64,000 bases of DNA from the NCBI GenBank assembly GCA_963825555.1, contig CAWGTZ010000015.1:62001-126000 (forward strand), in the 5' to 3' direction. Positions 48,997-57,954 of this stretch are shown in pieces. Source of the stretch: JAGVSR01 sp963825555 (GTDB lineage: Bacteria > Pseudomonadota > Alphaproteobacteria > Rhizobiales > Hyphomicrobiaceae). The position numbers were made by a program, and so were the translations under genes. The stretch's first letter is position 1. Every line of letters starts with the position of its first letter. The notes beneath the pieces were generated by a model. That model saw nothing but the letters and a program-made list of their open reading frames with translations. It was not told the origin of the DNA and did no database searches.

Positions 48997-49669
48997 AGGG
49001 CAAGTAATCGCGAGCGTGGCGGCGCTGAGGGCGATCCGCGACCGCATGGCGCTGGCTGCACGAACCGCGGGCCGCGATCCGGGAAGTGTGGAGCTCGTGG
49101 CCGTTTCCAAGACGTATGGCGAGGCGGAAATCATTCCCGTCATCGAAGCCGGTCAGCGTGTCTTCGGCGAGAACCGCGTGCAGGAAGCCAAGGGCAAATG
49201 GCCGGCGCTGCGCGTCAGCTTCCCCGATCTCAAGGTGCATCTCATCGGACCGCTCCAGTCCAACAAGGCCCAGGACGCCGTGGAGTTGTTCGACGCGATC
49301 CATTCCATCGACCGGCCGAAGATTGCCCAGGCGATCGCCGATGAAATGCGCAAGCAGGACCGAACGCTCGAGCTTTTTGTTCAGGTCAATACGGGTGAGG
49401 AAACGCAAAAGGCTGGCATCGCGCCGCGCGAGACGGCAGCCTTTCTGAAACTCTGCCGCGAGGACCTGGGGCTGAAGATTTCCGGCCTCATGTGCATTCC
49501 GCCGGTCGACGAGGAGCCAGCGCTGCATTTCGCGCTGCTGGCGAAGCTCGCGGCTGAAAACGGGCTTTCCGGTCTCAGTATGGGGATGAGCGACGACTTC
49601 GAAACGGCTATTGCCCTCGGCGCCACCCATGTCCGCGTGGGGTCGGCGATTTTCGGTGCGCGGAAGTGA
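48989..49669 (+). CDS. yggS: PLP homeostasis protein YggS/PROSC
   Basis: A 226-residue TIM-barrel PLP-binding protein. The PLP lysine is K41 in LVAVSKTYGEAEI, followed by FGENRVQEAKGKW, HLIGPLQSNKAQDAVELFD and the phosphate-binding LSMGMSDDFETAIALGATHVRVGSAIFG. It controls free PLP and amino acid balance. GTG 48989 lies six bases after AAGGAG, inside the end of the Fic gene, so translation is coupled. A functional link to Fic is not known to me. Confidence 0.93.
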   Translation: MAEGQVIASVAALRAIRDRMALAARTAGRDPGSVELVAVSKTYGEAEIIPVIEAGQRVFGENRVQEAKGKWPALRVSFPDLKVHLIGPLQSNKAQDAVELFDAIHSIDRPKIAQAIADEMRKQDRTLELFVQVNTGEETQKAGIAPRETAAFLKLCREDLGLKISGLMCIPPVDEEPALHFALLAKLAAENGLSGLSMGMSDDFETAIALGATHVRVGSAIFGARK

Positions 49670-49802
49670 GCTTACACCCATGTTTCCCACAGGAATTCCG
49701 AGCGTTGTTCAGTACCTGCCCTGAGCCCGGAAGGGCTAGATGTTACGTTTCGCCTGAGGATTGATTCGCCTGCTTCGGGGGCGGCATGGATCGGGGGCAG
49801 AC

Positions 49803-50684
49803 ATGAGTTCACGGGCGCTGAGAACATCGGATGCCGCAGCCCTTGCGGCCGCGCAGGACGCAGCGCGCGAGGAACTGGCGGAACAGACCGGCAAGAAGGG
49901 TTCCGGCCGGGCGCCGAAAGTGGACAAGGACGGCTGGCACCGCTTTACGGTCGACGTGTGGATCACGAACTTCAACAGCATCGAGTTCGGCGTCTATAAG
50001 CGCTCGCGCAACCGCGCGAAATCGCGCCAGTTCACGTCCGACATGGATGTCTTCGCGGAGATTATCGAAAACGGCGAGCGAACGGGTCTGCTCGGGTACC
50101 GCGAGGACCTTTGGAAGCAGAACTCCGGCATGGACAAGCGTCTCGTGTTCAAGATGTTCAATGAGACTGTCAACTGGCGTGCGACCATGGACCTGATGGT
50201 GGGGCGCAGTCTCCAGTTGACGATCGGCGCGCGCGGTTTTCCTGTGACGTCCTATTCGATCAATACCAACGACGACAATTACATCATCTATCTGGAACGC
50301 TCGGCCTACAAATGGCCCCTGCTGCCCGAGAATTTCTCATTCTTCCTGATGAACGGGAACGAGCCCGAATTCTATCGGCTCAAGCGGGCGCTCATCGATC
50401 TGGGCGGCGACTACACACTGTATGATCAGAACGGCAATGTTGTCGGTAACATCGACGGCAAGGTCTTTTCACTGGGCGGCAAGTGGCACGGCAAGGTCAA
50501 GCAGGGCCATGCCGACAAGCGGCTTTTGACCGTCATGAAGCTCTTTGCCGGCATGTTGATCTTCAATTCCGACAGCCGCCGTCACATGAAGCGGCTCCAT
50601 CGAGATGTCCTGCGGGGCAAGATCAAGCCTAAGATCGAACGCCAGGAAGGCGATCTCTATATGAACCCGCGCCGCGTGCGCTGA
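49803..50684 (+). CDS. Uncharacterised protein, possibly LURP-one/scramblase-like fold
   Basis: A 293-residue protein without a family I can name with certainty. The first 45 residues are Ala-rich and polar. The body alternates strands (VDVWITNFNSIEFGVYKRSRNRAK, LQLTIGARGFPVTSYSIN, YTLYDQNGNVVGNIDGKVFSLGGKW) and ends in a basic tail. The YDQNGNVVGNIDGK hairpin recalls the LOR/Tubby-like barrel, but this is a guess. No signal peptide or membrane helix is seen. ATG 49803 is used. It has its own terminator, so it is probably expressed as one gene. Confidence 0.7.
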   Translation: MSSRALRTSDAAALAAAQDAAREELAEQTGKKGSGRAPKVDKDGWHRFTVDVWITNFNSIEFGVYKRSRNRAKSRQFTSDMDVFAEIIENGERTGLLGYREDLWKQNSGMDKRLVFKMFNETVNWRATMDLMVGRSLQLTIGARGFPVTSYSINTNDDNYIIYLERSAYKWPLLPENFSFFLMNGNEPEFYRLKRALIDLGGDYTLYDQNGNVVGNIDGKVFSLGGKWHGKVKQGHADKRLLTVMKLFAGMLIFNSDSRRHMKRLHRDVLRGKIKPKIERQEGDLYMNPRRVR

Positions 50685-50725
50685 GCTGCCTGCCTGTAAA
50701 GAAGGCAGCAAGTTGAACAAAACTT

Positions 50726-50759
50726 GGGCTGACCACGCGAAGGCGTGGTTGGCCCATTT
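50726..50759 (+). terminator. Terminator after the uncharacterised gene
   Basis: The stem GGGC-ACCACGC/GCGTGGT-GCCC (bulged, loop GAAG) at 50726-50755 is followed by ATTTTCG. It lies 41 bases after the stop at 50684 and upstream of the amt promoter region. Confidence 0.8.
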
Positions 50760-50805
50760 TCGTTATGTCTTCTGATCTTCCAACAGAATTTTGCTTCCCT
50801 ACGGT

Positions 50806-50820
50806 TGGCACAAAACTTGA
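50806..50820 (+). promoter_or_regulatory. Sigma-54-like promoter of the orphan ammonium transporter
   Basis: TGGCACAAAACTTGA matches the -24/-12 consensus TGGCAC-N5-TTGC with correct 12-bp spacing between the GG and the -12 G; only the last C is A. It ends 82 bases before the amt start at 50903. Nitrogen control by RpoN and NtrC is usual for ammonium transporters, so this is a sensible prediction. Confidence 0.5.
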
Positions 50821-50902
50821 TCGCACTGCCCAGCGCCGCAGCAACCCGCTCGATTGATGAGCGAATGGGTAAAAAATCGTCAAGCGGCCGGGGAGCAGGG
50901 GA

Positions 50903-52132
50903 ATGGAACAGCTACAAAACGGTTCGGACGTCTTTTTTCTACTGGTCGGCGCAATCCTCGTCTTCGCCATGCATGGGGGCTTCGCGTTTCTGGAAGTCGG
51001 CACGGTTCGCCACAAGAACCAGGTCAACGCGCTGGTGAAGATCATGGTCGATTTCGCGATCTCGACGGTGACCTATTTCTTCATCGGCTACTGGGTCGCC
51101 TATGGCGTGCACTTCTTTGCCGGCGCTGCCGAGATCGCGGGCGGCGCTGAAGGCTTCGGTCCCCAGGGATTGTCGCTGGTGAAGTTTTTCTTCCTATGCA
51201 CGTTCGCCGCCGCAATCCCGGCCATCGTTTCCGGTGGCATTGCCGAGAGGGCCCGTTTCGCGCCTCAGTGCATCGCCACGGCGATCATCGTCGGTCTCGC
51301 CTATCCGCTGATCGAAGGCACGGTGTGGAACCGCAACTTCGGCCTCCAGGACGGTTTCTTTAAAGAGATGCTTGGAGGCGATTTCCATGACTTCGCCGGT
51401 TCCATTGTGGTGCACGCCTTCGGTGGGTGGCTGGCGCTAGCCGCCGTTCTGCTGCTGGGCGCGCGGCTGGGGCGTTATGAGAAGGGTCGATCTATCGGTA
51501 TCCCGCCCTCATCCATTCCGTGGCTCGCAATGGGTTCGTGGATGCTGTGCGTCGGCTGGTTCGGCTTCAACGTCATGAGCGCCCAGAGTGTCAGCGGCGT
51601 TTCCGGTCTCGTCGCCATGAATTCGCTGTTGGCTATGGTCGGTGGCATTCTCGCGGCGCTCATAGCCGGGCGCAGCGATCCAGGCTTCGTGCACAACGGC
51701 GCGCTGGCCGGTCTCGTCGCCGTATGCGCAGGATCGGATCTTATGCATCCAGTTGGGGCGCTGGTCACTGGTGGTGTTGCGGGCGTGGTCTTTGTCGTCA
51801 TGTTCCAGCTGGCAACCAACAAGTGGCAGATCGACGATGTCCTCGGCGTCTGGCCGTTGCACGGCCTTTGCGGTCTGTGGGGCGGCATCGCCTGCGGGAT
51901 CTTCGGGCTTGAGGCGATGGGCGGCATGGGCGGCATCACTTTCCTCTCGCAGCTCGTGGGTTCACTCCTGGGTGCCGGATTTGGTTTCGTCGCGGGTTTT
52001 GTGGTCTACGGGATCGTGAAAGTCGCGCTGGGCATTCGCCTGTCGCCGGAGGAGGAGCGGCTGGGCGCCGATCTGGCGATTCACAAGATCGGAGCCAACC
52101 CGGAAGAGGATGTGCGCATGGGGCGGGTCTAG
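50903..52132 (+). CDS. amtB: Ammonium transporter (Amt), not linked to glnK
   Basis: A 409-residue Amt with eleven membrane helices. It lacks the long signal-like N-terminus of the two other transporters in this window. The twin-histidine pore motifs are seen as DFAGSIVVHAFGGW and PLHGLCGLWGG, and GGFAFLEVGTVRHKNQVNALVK marks a distinct Amt subgroup. It should conduct NH4+/NH3. It stands alone, with a sigma-54-like promoter upstream and a strong terminator downstream. Confidence 0.92.
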   Translation: MEQLQNGSDVFFLLVGAILVFAMHGGFAFLEVGTVRHKNQVNALVKIMVDFAISTVTYFFIGYWVAYGVHFFAGAAEIAGGAEGFGPQGLSLVKFFFLCTFAAAIPAIVSGGIAERARFAPQCIATAIIVGLAYPLIEGTVWNRNFGLQDGFFKEMLGGDFHDFAGSIVVHAFGGWLALAAVLLLGARLGRYEKGRSIGIPPSSIPWLAMGSWMLCVGWFGFNVMSAQSVSGVSGLVAMNSLLAMVGGILAALIAGRSDPGFVHNGALAGLVAVCAGSDLMHPVGALVTGGVAGVVFVVMFQLATNKWQIDDVLGVWPLHGLCGLWGGIACGIFGLEAMGGMGGITFLSQLVGSLLGAGFGFVAGFVVYGIVKVALGIRLSPEEERLGADLAIHKIGANPEEDVRMGRV

Positions 52133-52159
52133 CCACTGTCGGCCTCTTGTAGAAAATAG

Positions 52160-52197
52160 AAAGCCCGGCACGTCACAGGACGTGCCGGGCTTTATTG
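52160..52197 (+). terminator. Strong terminator after amtB
   Basis: Fifteen perfect base pairs (AAAGCCCGGCACGTC with GACGTGCCGGGCTTT), loop ACAG, ending in TTTATT. It is between amtB and the convergent small secreted gene and could serve both. Confidence 0.93.
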
Positions 52198-52229
52198 CTA
52201 GGGAGCCCTTACGCGGATCTCGCGGAGTA

Positions 52230-52550
52230 CTACCGGCGGGACGATTTACTGGTAGCCGTTTTGTAGCGTTTGCGGTCGGAGGGCCTGACCTCTCCAGCGG
52301 CGACGAGGGCATTGATACAGCGCTTGGACAGCCTGGGACCGACAGCGCGCATGCACTGGCGAACGGCGGGCGTGCCGACCGGGTGCATGCTGCAGTGGGC
52401 GAAGTAGTCGTTGGCGCAGGCGCGCTTCACAGCCGGGTTCACGTCTTTTGCGAACGCGGGCGGCGCGCTGGCGAAACCGAGCGCGACGAGTGAGGCAAGG
52501 CCGGCCAGCGAGGCAAGCCGGATGCGGGCGGATGTTGTGGTTATGCTCAA
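52230..52550 (-). CDS. Small exported cysteine-containing protein
   Basis: A 106-residue protein with a signal peptide (LASLAGLASLVALGFASAPPAFA, cut after AFA) and a mature part with four regularly placed cysteines (RACANDYFAHCSMH, RQCMRAVG, KRCINAL). The tail is basic. Function unknown; small secreted proteins of this Cys pattern occur in many Hyphomicrobiales. TTG 52550 is the likely start, five bases after GGGGG; an open frame runs further upstream without a signal peptide at its front. Confidence 0.7.
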   Translation of the reverse strand: MSITTTSARIRLASLAGLASLVALGFASAPPAFAKDVNPAVKRACANDYFAHCSMHPVGTPAVRQCMRAVGPRLSKRCINALVAAGEVRPSDRKRYKTATSKSSRR

Positions 52551-52733
52551 GCGGACCCCCTTTTTCCGCGCGCCGTCCACGGCGCGCCTGTAGTGAATTT
52601 TCGACCGCCGATTGGGCAGGCGGAGATGATTTTTGGCGGAACGGGAGGTGACCGACGCTTCCGCTTCTGGACGCTCTGTCGGCAAAAGGATAAGCGATTC
52701 GCGGCGTTAGCCGAGAACGGAGTTGCAACTTTG

Positions 52734-53978
52734 ATGACGAATTCTCATAGCCGTGCCACCTCCGGTAACGGATCTATCCGAGGAGTGGAGGCGCTGACCG
52801 ATGGAACGATCCGATCTCCCTTCACCCAGTTGCGGCACTTGTTGGATGGCATTTCGCCCGGTCATGCGCACCCCATTGAGCTCACCATCGGGGAACCGCG
52901 AGAGGCCATGCCGGGGTTCATCGCAGATAGGATCGCTGAGGCGTCGGCGTCTTTCGGCAAGTATCCCCAGATCAAGGGATCGGAAGAGCTGCGCGGTGCA
53001 ATCGCCGACTGGATCGGACGGCGCTTTGGCGCGTCAGTCGATCCGGAACGGGAGATTCTGGCGCTCAATGGCTCACGCGAGGGCCTCACTTTGGCCTGTC
53101 TGCCGGCGATGGCCCGCAAGCCCGGTCTTTCCGAACCGGCCATTTTGATGTGCAATCCCTATTATTCGGCCTATGTCGCGGGCGCTCTCGGCTGTGGAGC
53201 CGAGGCAGTGTTTCTCAATGCTGTGCGCGAAAGCGGCTTCCTGCCCGATCTGGACGCGCTCGCCGCCGACCCGGTTCTTCTCCAGCGGACCGTGGCGCTC
53301 TTTCTGTGCTCGCCATCCAATCCCCAGGGGGCCGTTGCCGATCGTGTCTACATCCTCAAGGCTCTGGAGCTGGCCCGCCGCCATGACTTCATGCTGTTCT
53401 TCGACGAGTGCTATTCGGAGATCTATACGGACACGGCGCCCACCGGCGGGCTCGAGGTGGCTGCCACGACGCCGGGCAGGTTCGACAACCTCGTCGTCTT
53501 CAATTCTTTGTCCAAGCGCTCGAACCTGCCCGGCATGCGGTCAGGCTTCTGCGCGGGGGACGCACGCTTCCTGGCGGCCTACGGTGAGATCCGGAACATG
53601 TGCGCGCCGCAGGTGGCCGGACCAATCCAGCACGCCTCAGCCGCCGCTTGGCGGGACGAGACCCACGTCGAGGCGGCCCGCGTGGCCTACCGGGAGAAGT
53701 TTGCCCTGACAGATGCCATTCTGGGCGACCGTTTCGGCTACCGGCGGCCAGCCGGCGGGTTCTGCCTTTGGCTCGATATGAGCCACTTGGGCGGCGGCAC
53801 CAACGCCGCGGTAACCTTATGGAAATCCTTCGGCGTCAAGGTGATACCTGGTGCCTTTCTCGCCCAGCCGGGTCGGGACGGGCGCAACCCGGGCGATGAG
53901 TACGTCCGTGTTGCGCTGGTCCAGCCGACGGCCGTGGTGAAGGAGGCCATCGAACGAATTGTTGAAGTATCCGCGTAA
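52734..53978 (+). CDS. dapC: Class I/II aminotransferase, DapC-like
   Basis: A 414-residue PLP enzyme. The PLP lysine is K261 in SLSKRSNLPGMRSGF, with NGSREGL, SPSNPQGAV and FDECYSEIY (Asp that binds the pyridine N). The pattern fits N-succinyldiaminopimelate aminotransferase, used in lysine and peptidoglycan precursor synthesis, but the substrate is inferred. ATG 52734 is chosen; the frame extends upstream without similarity. It is followed 15 bases later by ftsK. Confidence 0.83.
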   Translation: MTNSHSRATSGNGSIRGVEALTDGTIRSPFTQLRHLLDGISPGHAHPIELTIGEPREAMPGFIADRIAEASASFGKYPQIKGSEELRGAIADWIGRRFGASVDPEREILALNGSREGLTLACLPAMARKPGLSEPAILMCNPYYSAYVAGALGCGAEAVFLNAVRESGFLPDLDALAADPVLLQRTVALFLCSPSNPQGAVADRVYILKALELARRHDFMLFFDECYSEIYTDTAPTGGLEVAATTPGRFDNLVVFNSLSKRSNLPGMRSGFCAGDARFLAAYGEIRNMCAPQVAGPIQHASAAAWRDETHVEAARVAYREKFALTDAILGDRFGYRRPAGGFCLWLDMSHLGGGTNAAVTLWKSFGVKVIPGAFLAQPGRDGRNPGDEYVRVALVQPTAVVKEAIERIVEVSA

Positions 53979-53993
53979 GAGACGTTCGCGCCG

Positions 53994-56669
53994 ATGTCTG
54001 CCGGCACTCGAGATCACAGATACGATGCGTTGTTGCCTGAGCCCGTGGAAGCACGGCTTCTGGGCCTTGGCGCGCGCTCGGTCGGCTTTCTGCTGCTCGC
54101 TCTGACAGTGTTTTTGTGGGTCAGCTTGATCACCTGGTCGGTGAACGATCCAAGCCTCACGCATCCGGCAGGCACCAACACAGGCAATGCAGCAGGGCCG
54201 CTTGGCGCTATTCTGTCGGACCTTCTGCTACAGCTTCTGGGACTTGGGGCTGTAGTCTGCCTCTTTGCTCCAATGATCTGGGGCCTGGAGCTTGTCTATA
54301 CCCAACGCGTGCGCGCGTTCCGGACCAAGGCCGTCTTCTATCCGCTTTCTATTTTGCTTCTCGCTGCCGCGCTATCGACCTTGCCGGTTATGTCCTCATG
54401 GCCGCTCCATCATGCCATGGGAGGAATCCTGGGCGATCTCATCGGTGAAATTGCCCGCACGACGATCGGCGTCGTGACGGGGCCTCGGCTGGCAACCCTT
54501 CTCGCTGGGTTTGTGCTCTTTGCCGCTGGATTCTCAGCCATGGCATCCAGCATAGGCGGTGAATTCTGGGCATGGATCACGGCTGTCTCGGCCCGTCTGC
54601 CGCGCGGTGCGGCGCCCCAGAGCTGGCACAACATCATGCGCAGAGATGCAAAGCCGGCTCCGACGGATGCCGGAGTGGCGTCGCGCGATTGGGCCGAGCC
54701 GTTCTCTCCTGCACCAAGGAATTTCGGTGACGAGGACGAGGAAGCGGAAGACATGCGCACCGAAGGCACCGTGGGCGCGATGTGGAATTGTCTGAGGGCA
54801 AGCTTTGGCCGCTCAGAAACGCCGGCCGAGCAGGATTTTATCGGCGAGCCCGACCAGGCGCAGGACGACCTCGCAGCGCCTCACGTCCATTCCCGGTTCG
54901 TTGACGTCGGTGAAACCAGCATTACCGGGCAGTTTGCGACGACCTTCGACAATCTTCGGAACCTCCGCCCAGGTTCGCGGGAGGCCCATGAAGATGCCGA
55001 TGAAGACTTCGACGACGGTTTCAGCGATTTGTCGGACGTCTCGATTGCGAGACGATTCGCACCTGAGAACCGACGCCCCGCCGAGTCCTACGATGATCCT
55101 GCACCGCTGCCTGGGCCGGCTGGAAGGCCCGCTGCCCGAGTGGGCCGACCGGGCCGTAAGACGCCTGCGGCGTCGAGCCGCCCGCCGCTGAACATCCTGT
55201 CACGTCCGGTGGGTGCGCGTGGCACGAGCGAACTGACACAGGCGGCGATCCGTGCCACCGGCCAGCAGCTCGTGGACGTGCTTTCCGACTACGGTGTGAA
55301 AGGCGAGATGCGGGACGTGAAGCCCGGACCCGTTGTCACGCTTTACGAGTTCGAGCCGGTGCGCGGCACGAAGTCGGCGCGCGTGATTGCACTGGCCGAC
55401 GACATCGCCCGCTCCATGAGCGTGATGAGCGTGCGCGTGGCCGTGGTTCCGGGCCGGAATGTCATCGGCCTGGAGCTGCCAAACGCCAAGCGTGAACCGG
55501 TGCTGTTGCGCGATATGCTGGAGTCGGAGACCTTCCGCTCGTCCAAAGCCATTCTTCCACTTGCGCTGGGCAAGTCGATCGGCGGCGAGGCTATCATTGC
55601 CGATCTCGCGCGCATGCCGCATCTCCTGGTTGCTGGCACGACAGGGTCGGGCAAATCGGTCGGCGTCAATGCGATGATCCTGTCGCTGCTCTACAAGCAC
55701 ACGCCAGACGAGTGCCGCTTTATCATGATCGATCCGAAGATGCTCGAGTTGTCGGTCTACAACGGTATTCCGCATCTCCTGACGCCGGTCGTCACCGATC
55801 CGCATAAAGCCGTCGCGGCACTGGGCTGGGCGGTGACCGAGATGGAAGAGCGCTATAAGCGCATGGCTGCGCTTTCCGTGCGCAACATCGAGGCCTTCAA
55901 TCAGCGGGTCAAGGCGTCGGCCGAGCGCGGCGAGACGCTGACGCGTACCGTCCAGACAGGTTTCGACCGCGCAACCGGACAGCCGCGCTTTGAAACCCAG
56001 GAGATCGACGCGCGGCCGATGCCCTATATCGTCGTGGTTGTCGACGAGTTCGCCGATCTCATGATCGTGGCAGGCAAGGAGATCGAGCAGGCTGTTCAGC
56101 GCCTGGCGCAGATGGCGCGCGCGGCCGGCATCCATCTCATCATGGCCACGCAACGCCCGTCCGTCGATATCATCACAGGTACGATCAAGGCGAACTTCCC
56201 CACCCGGATTAGCTTCAAGGTCACCTCGAAGATCGACAGCCGCACCATTCTCAATGAGCAGGGCGCGGAGCAGCTTCTCGGCCAGGGCGACATGCTTTTC
56301 TCGACCGGCGCCGGGCTCATTACGCGCGTGCATGGCCCCTTCGTGTCGGACGAGGAAGTGGAGGCCGTCTCCGGCTTCCTGAAGGCGCAGGGTGAACCCG
56401 ACTACGTCGATGGCGTGACGGATGGCACCTGTGAGATGGGCGGCGGTTCCATGGGACCGGCGGGCCGCACGGGGGGCGAGGATGATCTCTATGAGCGCGC
56501 CAAGGAGATCGTGCTGCGCGACCGCAAGGCCTCGACAAGCTACATCCAGCGCCGCATGTCCATCGGCTACAACCGAGCGGCTGATCTCATCGAGCGGATG
56601 GAGCGGGAGGGTTTGATCTCGCCCGCCAACAGCACCGGCAGGCGCGAAATCCTCAAGCCCGCAGCCTGA
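53994..56669 (+). CDS. ftsK: DNA translocase FtsK
   Basis: An 891-residue FtsK/SpoIIIE protein. Four to five membrane helices lie in the first ~200 residues; an acidic, Pro-rich linker follows (to about 390). The motor has Walker A GTTGSGKS at about 549 and Walker B IVVVVDEFADLM near 680. The C-terminal gamma domain (YERAKEIVLRDRKASTSYIQRRMSIGYNRA-type winged helix) should read KOPS. It clears chromosome ends at the division septum and activates XerCD. It is downstream of dapC and upstream of lolA. Confidence 0.95.
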   Translation: MSAGTRDHRYDALLPEPVEARLLGLGARSVGFLLLALTVFLWVSLITWSVNDPSLTHPAGTNTGNAAGPLGAILSDLLLQLLGLGAVVCLFAPMIWGLELVYTQRVRAFRTKAVFYPLSILLLAAALSTLPVMSSWPLHHAMGGILGDLIGEIARTTIGVVTGPRLATLLAGFVLFAAGFSAMASSIGGEFWAWITAVSARLPRGAAPQSWHNIMRRDAKPAPTDAGVASRDWAEPFSPAPRNFGDEDEEAEDMRTEGTVGAMWNCLRASFGRSETPAEQDFIGEPDQAQDDLAAPHVHSRFVDVGETSITGQFATTFDNLRNLRPGSREAHEDADEDFDDGFSDLSDVSIARRFAPENRRPAESYDDPAPLPGPAGRPAARVGRPGRKTPAASSRPPLNILSRPVGARGTSELTQAAIRATGQQLVDVLSDYGVKGEMRDVKPGPVVTLYEFEPVRGTKSARVIALADDIARSMSVMSVRVAVVPGRNVIGLELPNAKREPVLLRDMLESETFRSSKAILPLALGKSIGGEAIIADLARMPHLLVAGTTGSGKSVGVNAMILSLLYKHTPDECRFIMIDPKMLELSVYNGIPHLLTPVVTDPHKAVAALGWAVTEMEERYKRMAALSVRNIEAFNQRVKASAERGETLTRTVQTGFDRATGQPRFETQEIDARPMPYIVVVVDEFADLMIVAGKEIEQAVQRLAQMARAAGIHLIMATQRPSVDIITGTIKANFPTRISFKVTSKIDSRTILNEQGAEQLLGQGDMLFSTGAGLITRVHGPFVSDEEVEAVSGFLKAQGEPDYVDGVTDGTCEMGGGSMGPAGRTGGEDDLYERAKEIVLRDRKASTSYIQRRMSIGYNRAADLIERMEREGLISPANSTGRREILKPAA

Positions 56670-56856
56670 AGAATATGGCCTGCGGCCGACATCCGCCGGA
56701 GGGCTCCGCGGCCCCGTTTGTCTCACCTGCGAAACAGGCTATTGAAGGCCCGCGGTAGCGCTTCCGGGCTATTCAGCCCTCAAGTCGTCGCAATGTTCGG
56801 ACATTCGCTCATCAGCGGTAAAAGCCGTTGTGACGGAGATATCGGGGGAATACGGA

Positions 56857-57567
56857 ATGAAGACTGGTTCTGCTAGGGGTCTTGGAGCTGTTGCTCTGAC
56901 AGCCTTGATGCTCGCACAGCCAGCCATGGCCGAGGACGCTAAGCCGGCGGCCCCATCAGCGGGGGCGGGTTGGAGCGCAGAGATTGCGCCGAGCGCGAAC
57001 CGGGGGATTACGCTTGATGAGTCCCAGGTGACGGTCGTTAAGGCGGTCAGCGATTATTTCAATGCTCTCAATACCTTGAAGGGAAGCTTCGTTCAGACGA
57101 CTTCGGATCAGAAGCGGATGAAGGGCAAGTTCTCTCTTATGCGGCCCGGCAAGTTCCGCTTCGACTATGCGCGGCCCTCGCGCCAGATCATCATTTCCGA
57201 CGGAGAATATTTGGCAATCCAGGACCTCGATCTCAACAACGAGGACCGGATCGCACTAGACCAGACACCCTTCCGTCTCCTCCTGCGCAAGAATGTCGAT
57301 CTCCTCAAGGATGCTCAGATCATGGAGGTGCAGCAGGCCGAGGATCTCATGGTCGTCGCACTCCAGGACAAAAGCCCGGATACTCCCGGCCGGATCAAGG
57401 TCTACCTGTCGACAAAGCCCGAGCTCGAACTCAAAGAGTGGGTCACAACGGATGCCCAGGGCTTAGACACGCGGGTCGAAATCGCCAATGTCGTCAAAGG
57501 AGAGAAACTCGACGCGGCGCTATTCAAAATTCAGGGCGTGAGCAACAATCCCCTAGCGCGACCTTAG
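56857..57567 (+). CDS. lolA: Outer-membrane lipoprotein carrier LolA-like
   Basis: A 236-residue periplasmic protein with a signal peptide cut after PAMA. The LolA fold is indicated by YFNALNTLKGSFVQTTSDQK, GKFSLMRPGKFRFDYARPSRQIIISDGEYLAIQD and the late strand LKEWVTTDAQG. It carries lipoproteins from LolCDE to the outer membrane. ATG 56857 is the start; ftsK-lolA is a common order in alphaproteobacteria. Confidence 0.9.
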   Translation: MKTGSARGLGAVALTALMLAQPAMAEDAKPAAPSAGAGWSAEIAPSANRGITLDESQVTVVKAVSDYFNALNTLKGSFVQTTSDQKRMKGKFSLMRPGKFRFDYARPSRQIIISDGEYLAIQDLDLNNEDRIALDQTPFRLLLRKNVDLLKDAQIMEVQQAEDLMVVALQDKSPDTPGRIKVYLSTKPELELKEWVTTDAQGLDTRVEIANVVKGEKLDAALFKIQGVSNNPLARP

Positions 57568-57735
57568 CTTAGGGCTGGGGGTCGCATGAGGTGAATGACT
57601 GGTGTTCACCGTTGTTGCTGTTCGGCACTAGGCAAGCCAGGGCTGGGGATAAGCACGGAAGAACTGATCACATTTTCGTGATCGGATCGGGCGCCCCCTA
57701 TTGAAAATCGGCTTCCTGCGCTTAACTACTTTTCA

Positions 57736-57873
57736 GACAGGTTGCGTCGCCTTTCATCGGTAGCTCCCCCCCGTCTACCCGACGACGCGCCTGGGGCATC
57801 GGCTTCCCTCCCGATGCCGTGCGCGAAAGCGCTAAGCGCCCAACTTCGCCCCCCGGAGTTGGGCGCTTTTCTT
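57736..57873 (+). ncRNA. Probable small RNA with pyrimidine-rich loop and own terminator
   Basis: The 387-bp gap after lolA has a ~140-nt unit with no gene. A stem GGCATCGG/CCGATGCC (57795-57818) displays the loop CTTCCCTC. It is followed by a strong terminator: AAGCGCCCAACT/AGTTGGGCGCTT (57834-57868) and TTTTC. A possible promoter, TTGAAA (57701) and TAACTA (57723) spaced 16 bp, lies upstream. The exposed CU-rich loop can pair with Shine-Dalgarno sequences, as in trans-acting alphaproteobacterial sRNAs such as the mmgR/suhB type; the family link is by shape only. The 5' end is a guess. Confidence 0.6.
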
Positions 57874-57954
57874 TGGTCCGATGACAATGAAGAAGCCGCC
57901 GCAAGAGGGGGTTACATTGCGGCTCGGCGTCTCGATGTCGGGACTGTTGGTGGA

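Noticed and set aside
55200..56726. 508-codon minus-strand open frame
   Set aside because: It is antisense to ftsK, with shadow-type composition and no motif.
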